Below are positions 50,842-59,775 of a stretch of DNA of 64,000 nt, one piece after another. Origin of the DNA: Anaerolineae bacterium. GTDB lineage: Bacteria; Chloroflexota; Anaerolineae; Promineifilales; Promineifilaceae. Position 1 is the stretch's first letter. Each line of letters begins with the position of its first letter. The DNA lies in the NCBI GenBank assembly GCA_030425205.1, contig JAUIAP010000032.1, forward strand, positions 1-64,000, read 5' to 3'. Made by a program: the position numbers and the translations under genes. Below the pieces are notes generated by a model. The model saw only the letters and a list, made by a program, of their open reading frames with translations. It ran no database searches and was not told the origin of the DNA.

Positions 50842-51358
50842 CCGATCTTAATTGGTCTATCGTAAATAACGGTGTGAGGGTTGTCCCCGCTGCCGTTAGA
50901 TTTTCGACGCCCGTTGCGAGGCGGTCAATCACGCAAAGCGCATCTGTGACAATGGCACCGCGTGCGCGTAGTTGTTCGGCCGATTTCACAATCTGACCGC
51001 CTGAAGTGACGACATCTTCTACAATGAGTAGCCGTAATCCTGCAATATCGCCACCTTCAGCCAGCTTGCAGGTTCCATAGCTTTTTGCCTCTTTGCGCAC
51101 AAATCGCGTTGGTAAGCCCGTCACCTGCGACAACATTGTTGCCAATGGGATGCCGCCCATCTCTAGCCCTGCCAGCGCATCGGTGTCGGCCGGCACAAGT
51201 GGTGCAAGCTGCAAGGCAATTTCGCGCAGTAATTTTGGCTCAGCCTCGAAGCGATATTTATCAAAATATTGATCCGACAGTACGCCTGACCGCAACAAAA
51301 ATTCGCCCTTGAGATGTGCGATCTGATAGATGTGTTGCGCGAGGCCGTTATTTGTCAC
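50834..51358 (-). CDS. pyrE: Orotate phosphoribosyltransferase
   Basis: A 174-residue enzyme that joins orotate to PRPP to make OMP in pyrimidine synthesis. I start at the GTG at 51358 (VTNNGLAQHIYQIAHLKGEF), which matches usual PyrE N-termini; the ATG at 51394 lies inside moaC. The PRPP-binding loop is LLIVEDVVTSGGQIVKSAEQ, and GLEMGGIPLATMLSQVTGLP, FVRKEAKSYGTCKLAEGG are also typical. The gene is wedged between moaC and moaD, overlapping both, so the pyrimidine enzyme is made with the molybdenum cofactor proteins. Confidence 0.92.
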   Translation of the reverse strand: MTNNGLAQHIYQIAHLKGEFLLRSGVLSDQYFDKYRFEAEPKLLREIALQLAPLVPADTDALAGLEMGGIPLATMLSQVTGLPTRFVRKEAKSYGTCKLAEGGDIAGLRLLIVEDVVTSGGQIVKSAEQLRARGAIVTDALCVIDRLATGVENLTAAGTTLTPLFTIDQLRSDG

Positions 51359-51830
51359 GAGCGTGAAAATCAAATTTCCCACCCGTCTTTTCAACGAGTC
51401 GAATATCAGTTATTTGCATGGCTTGATCGACCGCTTTTGCCATGTCGTAAATGGTCAGGGCGGCGACGCTGACAGCGGTGAGGGCTTCCATTTCGACCCC
51501 CGTTTTGCCGCTCACTTTTGCGGTTGCCGTGATGTCGATGGAGTTTTCGGCCGAATTGGCAACACAACTCACATGCACCTTGTTTAACATCAACGGGTGG
51601 CAAAGTGGAATTAGATTACTGGTCTGTTTGGCGGCCATGATTCCCGCGAGCTGCGCCGTTGTCAGCACATCCCCCTTCTTCATATCCCCCGCCACTATGA
51701 GCGCGAGCGTTTCGGGCCGCATTATCACCCGCCCACGTGCCACCGCACGCCGTTGTGTGATCGCCTTGTCACCGACATCGACCATCTGTACACGCCCTTG
51801 CTCATCTACATGGGTTAATTTGTTGGACAT
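51348..51830 (-). CDS. moaC: Cyclic pyranopterin monophosphate synthase MoaC
   Basis: A 160-residue protein started at ATG 51830 (MSNKLTHVDEQGR). Family signatures are MVDVGDKAITQRRAVARGRV, TAQLAGIMAAKQTSNLIPLC, HPLMLNKVHV and GVEMEALTAVSVAALTIYDM, with the lysine in AKAVDQAM. It makes cyclic pyranopterin monophosphate from the MoaA product. It is first in moaC-pyrE-moaD-moaE; no moaA lies in the window. Confidence 0.95.
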   Translation of the reverse strand: MSNKLTHVDEQGRVQMVDVGDKAITQRRAVARGRVIMRPETLALIVAGDMKKGDVLTTAQLAGIMAAKQTSNLIPLCHPLMLNKVHVSCVANSAENSIDITATAKVSGKTGVEMEALTAVSVAALTIYDMAKAVDQAMQITDIRLVEKTGGKFDFHARDK

Positions 51831-51979
51831 AAGTTGGATTATAGGTGAGGGCAAGGTACGATTGCAATTATAGGTTAGCATAGAACATCGCAAATTGCGC
51901 AAGTTGCAAATTGCAAGTAAGAAGTTGATTCGATAAGTTGTCTATTATTTTGGTGACGCGAAGAAACCAGCCCAAACTG

Positions 51980-52723
51980 ATGCGAGAACGTTATAATGCA
52001 CTTTACATTGCACCCCATCTAGATGATGTGGCACTTTCCTGTGGTGGGCAGATTGCAAAACGTACCCGTCTTGGTGAGCAGGTTTTGATCGTCACAGTGA
52101 CGGCGGGGGATCCACCCGTTGATGATTTGCCACCGTTTGCACTGGCACATCACCAATCTTGGCAGTTAGATGCGGAGACAGTTGTCGCAGATCGACGGGC
52201 GGAAGATATCGAGTCGGCACGCTGCTTAGGAGCAGACTACCATCATCTTGATCTGCTCGACGCAATTTATCGGCGCAGTCATGATGGGCAAGCACTTTAC
52301 AACAATGATTTGCAGCTATTTAGTACAGTTCCGTCCGCAGAGGCGACGTTGCTCGAACAACTGGCTGTGAAATTACGGGGGCTGCCATCGGCCGATCTCG
52401 TCGTTGCTCCTCTTGCAATTGGCGGCCACGTTGATCACCGATTGGTGCGACAGGCAGCGGAGCAAACGTTTGCGACGCTTACCTACTATGAAGATTATCC
52501 CTACGTACAATGGGGTGGTTTAGGAGATGCAGTTGCGAGTGGCTGGGAATGCGAGTTGATTTCGATTTCAGAAAAGGACCACCGCGCGAAAATTGCGGCT
52601 ATCGCAGCCTATAAATCGCAAATCGAACATCTCTTTGAAAATTATACAGATATGCAGATGCGTGTCACCGCCTATGCCGATCAAATCGGTGGTGAACGCC
52701 TCTGGCAGAAAATTAGCGGTTAG
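51980..52723 (+). CDS. PIG-L family deacetylase
   Basis: A 247-residue protein started at ATG 51980 (MRERYNALYIAPHLDD); a TTG at 51938 would add 14 residues. The zinc motif PHLDDVALSCGG (PHxDDE-like, with D-D-V) and the later His pair GGHVDHRLVRQA match LmbE/PIG-L enzymes, which remove acetyl groups from N-acetylglucosamine-type substrates. The third acidic position of the usual PHPDDE is Val here, seen also in other family branches. Substrate unknown. It is divergent from moaC and is followed by a response regulator gene. Confidence 0.88.
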   Translation: MRERYNALYIAPHLDDVALSCGGQIAKRTRLGEQVLIVTVTAGDPPVDDLPPFALAHHQSWQLDAETVVADRRAEDIESARCLGADYHHLDLLDAIYRRSHDGQALYNNDLQLFSTVPSAEATLLEQLAVKLRGLPSADLVVAPLAIGGHVDHRLVRQAAEQTFATLTYYEDYPYVQWGGLGDAVASGWECELISISEKDHRAKIAAIAAYKSQIEHLFENYTDMQMRVTAYADQIGGERLWQKISG

Positions 52724-52817
52724 ATTCAATCTAATATCTAAAATCAGAAACAAAAATCAACTGTTTTGCGTAATCTCTGGTAAAATAGGAAAACGCAAGG
52801 CAAATGGAAAGTGAACT

Positions 52818-53591
52818 ATGTTGGAAAAAATTCCTGAAACACTAGAACATTCAGCCCCACGACTGATTCTCGTGGTGGATGATGAAGCGCGGATGATTCG
52901 TTTCATTCGTATGAACTTGGAGCTTGAGGGCTATCAAGTGATTGAGGCAAACAACGGTGTTGAAGCGCTGGAGCAGGTGCGCCAACACGTCCCCGACTTG
53001 ATCGTGATGGACGTGATGATGCCTGAACTGGACGGCTTTGAGACGTTGCGCCTCTTGCGTGAATTCTCGACCATTCCGGTTGTTCTGCTGACGGTCAAAT
53101 CGGAAGAGGAAGATCGCATTCATGGGCTGGAATTGGGCGCAGATGATTACATCACTAAGCCGTTTAGCCCACGTGAGTTGAGCAGCCGTGTCCACGCCGT
53201 GCTACGCCGTGCTGACTGGCCAGCACCTCCACCACGTACCATTTTGGAGATTGATAGTCGTCTTAAAGTAGACTTCAATCGCCATCAGGTCATCGTGAAT
53301 GATGAGCGTGTTGATTTGCGACCGACCGAATATCGTCTACTCAGCCACCTGATTCAGAATGCAGGTTGGGTTGTACCACACGATACGCTGCTGGCGAAAG
53401 TGTGGGGTTATGAGTATCGTGATGAGACGCACTATTTGCGCCTCTACATCAACTATTTACGGAAAAAGATTGAGGAAGACCCTGCAAAGCCGAAGTATAT
53501 CTTGACTGAACGTGGCGTTGGCTATCGTTTTGTCGATTTTCGGAAAAAGGGCAGCGAAGAAGCGGAAACGTCGTCTGAACCTGCTGAATAA
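52818..53591 (+). CDS. OmpR/PhoB-family response regulator
   Basis: A 257-residue regulator. The receiver domain is at about 15-130: acidic pocket Asp21-Asp22, phosphoacceptor Asp65 in DLIVMDVMMPELDG, VVLLTVKS and Lys115 in DDYITKPFSP. A winged-helix DNA-binding domain occupies about 150-240 (VDLRPTEYRLLSHLIQNAGW, then HYLRLYINYLRKKIEEDP). It is close to KdpE/RegX3-type regulators. The N-terminal ~14 residues and an acidic C-terminal tail are extra. No sensor kinase gene is adjacent, so its partner is elsewhere. A terminator follows at 53623. Confidence 0.93.
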   Translation: MLEKIPETLEHSAPRLILVVDDEARMIRFIRMNLELEGYQVIEANNGVEALEQVRQHVPDLIVMDVMMPELDGFETLRLLREFSTIPVVLLTVKSEEEDRIHGLELGADDYITKPFSPRELSSRVHAVLRRADWPAPPPRTILEIDSRLKVDFNRHQVIVNDERVDLRPTEYRLLSHLIQNAGWVVPHDTLLAKVWGYEYRDETHYLRLYINYLRKKIEEDPAKPKYILTERGVGYRFVDFRKKGSEEAETSSEPAE

Positions 53592-53622
53592 CCTGTAGGC
53601 CAACCACCTACTTTCATCTAAT

Positions 53623-53648
53623 GGGACGATTCTTGGATCGTCCCTTTT
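53623..53648 (+). terminator. Terminator after the response regulator gene
   Basis: GGGACGAT / ATCGTCCC with a TCTTGG loop, followed by TTTT. Confidence 0.8.
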
Positions 53649-53739
53649 GGTCTTTAAGAGAAGGGTTTCGCCGCGTAGTAGTTTCAATTGCGTGCTGATT
53701 CTCGCAGGTTCAGTCATTTTCCAACAAGTTGGATTGCGT

Positions 53740-55911
53740 ATGATTACTGTACCGGCTGACGGCAAACTGTTTTTTGAGCGAATTCGCTATCTTGGCGAAG
53801 AAGATCAAGCGCGTGTCTATGATGCATTTGACTATGCGTGTCAAATGCATGGCAATGAACTTCGCAAAGATGGCACCCCCTTTTTTACACACCCCCTGAC
53901 CGTTGCATACTACTTAGCTGAATATAATGTCGATGCAGACTCGCTCATCGCGGCGTTGCTACATGACACGGCCGAAGATACAGCGGCGAGTGTGCCCGAT
54001 ATTGCCAATCGATTTGGTTGGGAGGCGGCTCAGATTGTCGATGGGGTGACAAAATTTGAGCAATCGGCCGAAGATATTCAAAACAACGGCAGACTTGACG
54101 CGAAGGAAAAATCGGCCGAAACCCACAAGAAACTGTTCCGCTATATGATCCGCGATGTGCGTGTCGTTCTGATCAAGCTATTTGATCGTCTGCACAACAT
54201 GCGCACGATTCGCTCGATGAAGCTCTCATCGCAAGTTCGTTCTGCAACGGAAACGATTGAGGTCTACGCGCCGCTTGCCAATCGACTTGCCATCTATCGC
54301 CTCAAGAATGAGCTAGAATCGCTCGCCTTTAGCGTCCTTTCCCCGCAAATTTATACTGAAATCAACCGTCAACTGATCGCGCGTGAAGCGGAGCAACGAC
54401 AAATCGTTGCCGACGTGATCGAACGGTTGGGGGCAAGACTCGCTGAGGTCGGGATCGAGGCGACTATTTGTCGCTCGCCGCGCAATGTCTACACCATTTA
54501 CAAAAACCGTGACCCAGCGCGTCGGCATAAGCAGCTTGTGGACAATGTGCCACGTCTTGTCATTAGCGTCACAGACCGTTTAGAATGTTACACGGCACTT
54601 GGCGTTGCCCACTCGATCTGGAAGCCGCAGCCGAAAGATTTTGATGATTACGTTGCGCGTCCCCGTGCCAATATGTATCGTGCGCTGCACACGACGGTCT
54701 TGCACGATAGTGGGGAGCTAGTCAAGATGCGCTTTCGCTCGCAGGCGATGAGCGTCCTATCGGACATTGGCGTGTTGGGACGTTGGGCGGCGCAAGAGGA
54801 TTTTTCGGCCGAAATGCGCCAAGAGATCAATGAGCAGGTCAATAGCCTTTTGGAAGGCATTGGCAGCAACATTGATGAGGACGATTCTCAATCGGTTGTG
54901 GAGGATATTCGCAACGATGTGCTTGCCAACCAAATCACAACTATCACGCCCCGTGGCGACTCTATCGAATTGCCGACGGGAGCAACACCGCTCGACTTTG
55001 CCTACAAGGTGCATACCAACATCGGTGACTCCTGCCATCGTGCCGTTGTCAACGGAGAGCTGCGTTCGCTCAACACCCCATTGGTAGATGGTGATCGTGT
55101 CCAAATCTACCACGGCAAGGATCGACACCCACAACACATTTGGCTAGATGATGATCTCGGTTTTTTGGCAACCTCCTATGCACGCAACCATGTTCGTCGC
55201 TGGTTTCGTCGTCTAAGAGGGGGCGAGGCTCTCCAGCAGGGTCATGAACTCCTGAGCGAAGAGCTCGCCTTGATTGGGTTGTCCGATTATGATCATCTGG
55301 AAATTGCCACCGTGCTAGGGAAGGAGAGCGAGGCTGATTTGTATCGCTCAATCGGTCATGCTGAGACGCTGACGACGGAGATAGCCCGTCGAGTGCTGAC
55401 CCGCATCTGGGAAAATGGGCGTCGCCGGCTTGTCGGCGCAGAGGTTGTCTCAGACGAGGGGGAGAAATATATCATTCTCAACACCTCTCACCTTGCGGAG
55501 CCGCTCCATCTTTGTCGCAACTGCAACCCGCATCCGGGCAACGATATTCGCGGCTACATCCGTCCCGGTAAACGCATCGTCGTTCACACGCTTGACTGTT
55601 CGCGCCTACCGGCCGATACCCAAGCGTATCAACTACTGCATGTCCGCTGGGGGCAGGACTCCATTGGCGAAGTGCGTGAAGTCTGTGTCAAAATCGAAGT
55701 CTATGATCGTCCCGATCTGATCTTTGAGATCAGTAGCTTGTTGCATCGTGAGACGATCAACATTCGCAGCATGGAGACGCCTAGTTTGGCGGGCGAAATT
55801 CGCGTCGATCTTTGTATTGAAGTCGGCAGCCCGAAACAGTTGGTCAACATTTTGCATCGTATCAAGTCTTTGGTAAATGTGCGTTCGGTGCGCTCTATTC
55901 CAAAGGAGTGA
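53740..55911 (+). CDS. RelA/SpoT family (p)ppGpp enzyme, synthetase part diverged
   Basis: A 723-residue protein started at ATG 53740. The HD hydrolase domain (about 25-200) is intact: His51 in FFTHPLTVAYYL, His75-Asp76 in LLHDTAEDT and a later Asp in LFDRLHNMRTI. The synthetase-like domain (about 240-345) keeps the fold (CYTALGVAHSIWKPQPKDFD, DYVARPRANMYRALHTTV), but the usual VEVQIRT is VKMRFRS and the AAHW motif is absent (VLGRWAAQ). TGS (about 390-455, ITPRGDSIELPTGATPLDFA), a helical linker and a C-terminal ACT domain (about 640-720) follow. It probably degrades (p)ppGpp; synthesis is doubtful. Confidence 0.9.
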   Translation: MITVPADGKLFFERIRYLGEEDQARVYDAFDYACQMHGNELRKDGTPFFTHPLTVAYYLAEYNVDADSLIAALLHDTAEDTAASVPDIANRFGWEAAQIVDGVTKFEQSAEDIQNNGRLDAKEKSAETHKKLFRYMIRDVRVVLIKLFDRLHNMRTIRSMKLSSQVRSATETIEVYAPLANRLAIYRLKNELESLAFSVLSPQIYTEINRQLIAREAEQRQIVADVIERLGARLAEVGIEATICRSPRNVYTIYKNRDPARRHKQLVDNVPRLVISVTDRLECYTALGVAHSIWKPQPKDFDDYVARPRANMYRALHTTVLHDSGELVKMRFRSQAMSVLSDIGVLGRWAAQEDFSAEMRQEINEQVNSLLEGIGSNIDEDDSQSVVEDIRNDVLANQITTITPRGDSIELPTGATPLDFAYKVHTNIGDSCHRAVVNGELRSLNTPLVDGDRVQIYHGKDRHPQHIWLDDDLGFLATSYARNHVRRWFRRLRGGEALQQGHELLSEELALIGLSDYDHLEIATVLGKESEADLYRSIGHAETLTTEIARRVLTRIWENGRRRLVGAEVVSDEGEKYIILNTSHLAEPLHLCRNCNPHPGNDIRGYIRPGKRIVVHTLDCSRLPADTQAYQLLHVRWGQDSIGEVREVCVKIEVYDRPDLIFEISSLLHRETINIRSMETPSLAGEIRVDLCIEVGSPKQLVNILHRIKSLVNVRSVRSIPKE

Positions 55912-55948
55912 GCGATTCGGCAGTACCATTTTTGGCTCTATAAAACAG

Positions 55949-55973
55949 AAAACGCGCTCATGGCGCGTTTTTT
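55949..55973 (+). terminator. Terminator after the RelA/SpoT gene
   Basis: AAAACGCGC / GCGCGTTTT with a TCATG loop and a long T tract; the A/T arms would also serve the convergent anti-sigma gene. Confidence 0.85.
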
Positions 55974-55996
55974 ATATTGGGCATTCGAAGTTGTGA

Positions 55997-56884
55997 CTAT
56001 AGCTCTTCAACGAAGATGACTTCCGTAGGCGATTCGCTACCGCCCGCTGGTTCGATAGAGATTCCGAGCGTAGAAAAGGACTCCAACGAATCAGATTGAA
56101 TTAGCAGCTTGCCATCACCCATTGCATCGACAGCGAATGTCCCACCACTAGCCGCACCAGCCTCACCGATTAGCCAGAATTGGTAGGTTTGGTCTTCTGC
56201 AAGCGTGTCGAGCCCTGTGACGGAAAGAAAGGCAGTTTCGGCCGATCTGTTAACCGTCAGCAAGCCATGGGGTGAATCGGCCGATCCAAATGAATGCTGT
56301 TCGCTATTTAGCGCTGTCAGCGTCTGCATCAAGTTCGCCTCACGCTCAAGCTCTTGCGCCAACGTTTGATTTTGCAACTGTAAACCAGCCACTTCCGCTT
56401 CAAGCGCCGAAGTTGTCGCCTCTAATGAAGTCACCTGGGCTCTTGTCTCTTCCAGTGCAGCCACTTCCGCTTCAAGCACAGTTTGGGTCGCTTCCAACGC
56501 GGCTAGTTGCGTTTTTGTGTTGTTCAGTGAATTCAACAACGTGAACGCCCAAACAAGAGCGACCGCAGCGAAGGCCAGCCCAACAGCTGGTGTTGCGCGT
56601 TGAAACAGTGGTTTCTGCCACCAACGCACCGTCTTTTCTGCCACAGGTGCAGCGGGTACTGGTTCTAATGATTTGGCGACACGCGCCATCAAATTTGTTT
56701 TTACGTGCGGGCTTGGCGTAATCGGCTCGATTGTTTGGATCAACTGCTCTGTTGCATCAAACATCTCGGCTAATTCCATCCGCGCCGTCGGATTGTCTTT
56801 TAAATAAGCCTCTACAGCCATGCGTTCCTCTTCGGACAGCATATCGAGGGCGTAGAACGGGAGGAGTTCATGTACATTTTCCAT
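55997..56884 (-). CDS. Anti-sigma factor, RskA-like
   Basis: A 295-residue protein. The N-terminal ~75 residues (VHELLPFYALDMLSEEERMA) form an anti-sigma helical domain of the RskA type, without a clear zinc HCC motif. One membrane helix is at about 97-117 (TPAVGLAFAAVALVWAFTLL). A coiled coil follows at about 120-190, with Ala/Glu/Leu heptads. The C-terminal RskA domain has FLSVTGLDTLAEDQTYQFWL and ISIEPAGGSESPTEVIFV. The ATG overlaps the stop of the sigma factor gene (TGATG), so both are made together. It holds the sigma factor at the membrane until a signal acts. Confidence 0.9.
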   Translation of the reverse strand: MENVHELLPFYALDMLSEEERMAVEAYLKDNPTARMELAEMFDATEQLIQTIEPITPSPHVKTNLMARVAKSLEPVPAAPVAEKTVRWWQKPLFQRATPAVGLAFAAVALVWAFTLLNSLNNTKTQLAALEATQTVLEAEVAALEETRAQVTSLEATTSALEAEVAGLQLQNQTLAQELEREANLMQTLTALNSEQHSFGSADSPHGLLTVNRSAETAFLSVTGLDTLAEDQTYQFWLIGEAGAASGGTFAVDAMGDGKLLIQSDSLESFSTLGISIEPAGGSESPTEVIFVEEL

Positions 56885-57450
56885 CACTCATCCTCCTTGT
56901 CGTCAAACAACTTCCGGAGTCGTAGTAACGCTAGCCGTGCCCTTGTGTGGACCGTGCCGAGCGGTGTTTCTGTCTCAGCCGCGATTTCACGACGAGTCTT
57001 GCCTTCAAAGTATGCCATTTGTATTACTTCGCGCTGTTCTTCTGGTAGTTCTTCCAGTGCAGCACGAACTTCATAGGCCTCTCCTATCATTTGTACTTTT
57101 TTAGGTACATCAACGGATGAGGGTAGTCTTTCCATTAGTTGCTGAGCATCTTCGCTATACGATAGCGGTGGACGCGCCTGCCTGCGTCGATGTGAATCGA
57201 TCGCTTGGCGACGGGCGATGCTATACATCCATGTCGTAAACTTCCCCTTTTCTGGGTTAAACGTGTTGGCCTTTTCCCAAACGCGCCAAAACGTTTCTTG
57301 TAACAGATCTTCCGACAAGCGGCGTTCGCCTGTGACTTTGTAGATCAAGCCTAAAACCATGGCCGAATGACGGTCATAGAGTTGGCTATACGCCTCTTGT
57401 TCCCCGCGGGCGACACGTTGCATCAGTTCTTCATCACTGATCATCAGCAT
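56884..57450 (-). CDS. ECF RNA polymerase sigma factor
   Basis: A 188-residue sigma-70 family factor of the SigK/RpoE group. Region 2 is at about 15-90 (EAYSQLYDRHSAMVLGLIYK, then FTTWMYSIARRQAIDSHRRR), and region 4 at about 125-178 (ALEELPEEQREVIQMAYFEG, then IAAETETPLGTVHTRARLAL). A ribosome site GAGGAG fits the ATG at 57444 (spacing 8) slightly better than 57450 (spacing 2). It is the first gene of a pair with its anti-sigma factor. The stimulus is unknown. Confidence 0.94.
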   Translation of the reverse strand: MLMISDEELMQRVARGEQEAYSQLYDRHSAMVLGLIYKVTGERRLSEDLLQETFWRVWEKANTFNPEKGKFTTWMYSIARRQAIDSHRRRQARPPLSYSEDAQQLMERLPSSVDVPKKVQMIGEAYEVRAALEELPEEQREVIQMAYFEGKTRREIAAETETPLGTVHTRARLALLRLRKLFDDKEDE

Positions 57451-57591
57451 GTCTCCTCGCTTTACGACAATGTTGTTCGCTATGAAGTGTTACGTTAACT
57501 TTGAAGGTGTGCATTTGCATTTTCTCTAAGTAGTACATTCTGTTTATAAAAATAACAGAAAGTTGAGAATTTGGCGATTGATAGATTTGTT

Positions 57592-58815
57592 TTAAGTTCG
57601 GCCGATAAATGCCGCACCGCGTAACTTCTGCTTTTTCCACTGGTGGCTATCCAACAGTGCCAGATGTTGAGCCAAATCTTCCAAACTGGCGAGATTGTTG
57701 ACGGGCAAGAAATCGTCGATGTAGGGTAGCGACGCGACAATCCCACGTGTGAGCGGTTCATAGCTGTCCATACCCAACAATGGATTCAGCCAAACAACGC
57801 GATGGGAGGTCTTCTTGAGTCTCTCCATCTCTTTTCCCAACAATGCTGGTTCACCGCGATCCCAGCCGTCACTGATCACGAGCGTCACCGCACCGCCGCG
57901 CAACACGCGCCGACCCCACTGCAAGTTAAACGTGTGCAATGCGTCGCCGATGCGTGTCCCGCCACCCCAATCTGGAATGGCCGTGGCCGCCTCTGCAATG
58001 GCGCGGTCGGCATCGCGATTACGCATTTGACGCGTAATGCGCGTCAGCCGTGTGCTAAAGACAAACAGTTCGACACGTTGATCTAATCCGCCGGCAAGAC
58101 TGTAGAGAAAGTGAATGAGAAGACGCGCGTATCGTTCCATTGAACCACTGATGTCCGCAATGATGACAAGTGGGCGAGGCTTGATTTTCTCTGTTTGGCG
58201 TGTCCATGTCAACATTTCACCGCCAAAACGCATATTTCGACGCAAACTACGACGAAAATTGATCTGTCGGCCCTTGCCGATTTGCAGACGGCGTGTTTTG
58301 CGCTGTCCCAACTGCCAGACCAACTGCGCCATCAGCCGCTTGACTTGCTGTAGTTCATCGGGCGACATCTGTTCAAAATCCTTTTGGCGCAGCATCTCGC
58401 GGTCGCTAAACGTTTGCGTAATCTCTATGACCGTTTGCCGCTCTTCGTCATCGTCTGACCCATCGGGGTCGGGCGTGTCTTCCGATTCGTCAAGCGGTGG
58501 GGGTGTGGCAACTGGTTTTGGCTTGGGTTTGGACTGATCGTTAAAGAGGTCGCTCAGTGTCAAATCAACGCTGGTCAACTCCTCAGGATTGCGCCAAAAG
58601 TATTCAAATGCCTCATCAAACAGCGGCAAATCCTCTTTCTTTTGGACAAGAATGGTGCGGAGCGTATAGTAAAAATCTGGCTTTCGGCCGATTTCTACCA
58701 CCTCCAACGCCCGCATCGCCTCGATCAAGTTGCCCGGATTGACGTTGAGGCCGAGATCGTGCAGGATTCGGCCGAAAAGCAATAAATTGTTAAGCAGATG
58801 ACCACTTTCCATCAA
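57592..58815 (-). CDS. CoxE-like VWA domain protein
   Basis: A 407-residue cytoplasmic protein. N-terminal ~110 residues are helical (LFGRILHDLGLNVNPGNLIE). An acidic linker with DESEDTPDPDGSDDDEER follows. A VWA domain occupies about 205-390, with MIDAS motif DISGSM and the later Thr/Asp in VTLVISDGWDRGEP. Such proteins work with a MoxR AAA+ ATPase; CoxE with CoxD helps assemble the Mo-Cu site of CO dehydrogenase. The ATG overlaps the MoxR stop (TGATG), so the pair is coupled. The last codons use TCGGCCGA (IGRT). Confidence 0.88.
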   Translation of the reverse strand: MMESGHLLNNLLLFGRILHDLGLNVNPGNLIEAMRALEVVEIGRKPDFYYTLRTILVQKKEDLPLFDEAFEYFWRNPEELTSVDLTLSDLFNDQSKPKPKPVATPPPLDESEDTPDPDGSDDDEERQTVIEITQTFSDREMLRQKDFEQMSPDELQQVKRLMAQLVWQLGQRKTRRLQIGKGRQINFRRSLRRNMRFGGEMLTWTRQTEKIKPRPLVIIADISGSMERYARLLIHFLYSLAGGLDQRVELFVFSTRLTRITRQMRNRDADRAIAEAATAIPDWGGGTRIGDALHTFNLQWGRRVLRGGAVTLVISDGWDRGEPALLGKEMERLKKTSHRVVWLNPLLGMDSYEPLTRGIVASLPYIDDFLPVNNLASLEDLAQHLALLDSHQWKKQKLRGAAFIGRT

Positions 58816-59696
58816 CGTACCCGCGCCCGATTCAACATGTGTCGCGCCCTCTCCCCTTTTACTTCCGCGATGTCATCTTGATATTTCAAAATGACGCCCA
58901 GTGTTTCGTCGATAATCTCTTCGGATAGAGCCGTTTGGTCGAGCGCGACTAGCGCAGTTGTCCAGTCAAGCGTCTCTGCAACGCCGGGAATTTTGTACAA
59001 ATCCTGTTCACGTAATGCCTGAATAAACGCGGTGACCTGTCGTGCGAGTGATTCAGAAGCCTGTGGTACTTTTGCCTCGACAATCGCCAACTCCTTTTCA
59101 AAACTTGGATAGTCGATCCAGTAGTAGAGGCAGCGTCGTTTGAGCGCGTCGTGCACTTCGCGGGTGCGATTGCTGGTCAGGATGACGACGGGAGGGGTTC
59201 CGGCCGAAATTGTCCCCACTTCTGGAATCGTCACCTGAAAATCTGATAACAACTCCAACAAAAATGCCTCAAACTCTTCATCGCTGCGATCCACTTCATC
59301 GATCAGCAGGACGGCGGGCGTTGTATTAGAGGTTTGAATCGCTTTTAGTAACGGTCGGGGCATCAGAAAATCTTCCCCGAATAACTCCGTCTCACTCATC
59401 TGCGCCCCTTGGGACTCTGCCAATCGAATGTGCAACATTTGGCGCGTGTAGTTCCATTCGTAGATCGCCTGACTGACATCCAGCCCTTCATAACATTGTA
59501 AGCGAATCAATTCGCGGTTAAGTAAATTGGCGATAACTTTTGCCACTTCTGTCTTTCCAACGCCCGCTTCTCCTTCTAGAAACAGCGGTCGCTGGAGCTT
59601 CATGGCTAAAAAGATCGAAGTCGCCAATCCACGATCGGCGATATAGGTTTGTCCGTGCAAAATCTCTTGTAACTGATCAATCGAACTGATATTCAT
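58812..59696 (-). CDS. MoxR family AAA+ ATPase (CoxD-like)
   Basis: A 294-residue ATPase. Walker A GEAGVGKTEV is at 42-51, Walker B VLLIDEVDRSDEEFEAFLLE follows, sensor 1 is VILTSNRTREV, and sensor 2 Arg lies in RRCLYYWIDYPS. This is the MoxR/CoxD form of AAA+ protein, which remodels partners together with a VWA protein; the CoxE-like gene directly follows with a 4-bp overlap. In CO-oxidising bacteria the pair matures the active site of Mo-containing CO dehydrogenase. The structural cox genes are not in this window. Confidence 0.92.
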   Translation of the reverse strand: MNISSIDQLQEILHGQTYIADRGLATSIFLAMKLQRPLFLEGEAGVGKTEVAKVIANLLNRELIRLQCYEGLDVSQAIYEWNYTRQMLHIRLAESQGAQMSETELFGEDFLMPRPLLKAIQTSNTTPAVLLIDEVDRSDEEFEAFLLELLSDFQVTIPEVGTISAGTPPVVILTSNRTREVHDALKRRCLYYWIDYPSFEKELAIVEAKVPQASESLARQVTAFIQALREQDLYKIPGVAETLDWTTALVALDQTALSEEIIDETLGVILKYQDDIAEVKGERARHMLNRARVR

Positions 59697-59706
59697 GAAG
59701 GCGGTG

Positions 59707-59752
59707 GCTAGTCGCTAGGAAACTAGTGGCTAGCAATTTTGTTGCGCGGCGA
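59707..59752. repeat. Short inverted repeat GCTAGTCGC / GCGACTAGC
   Basis: Nine-bp arms flank a spacer that also contains direct copies of CTAGTGGCTAGCAA-like words. It lies in the 79-bp gap between the MoxR and molybdopterin-binding genes. Confidence 0.4.
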
Positions 59753-59775
59753 CTAGCAAATAGTTCCCAGCAACG

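Noticed and set aside
52818..53591. Two-component operon with the adjacent RelA/SpoT gene
   Set aside because: A strong terminator at 53623-53648 separates the genes, and no kinase is present.
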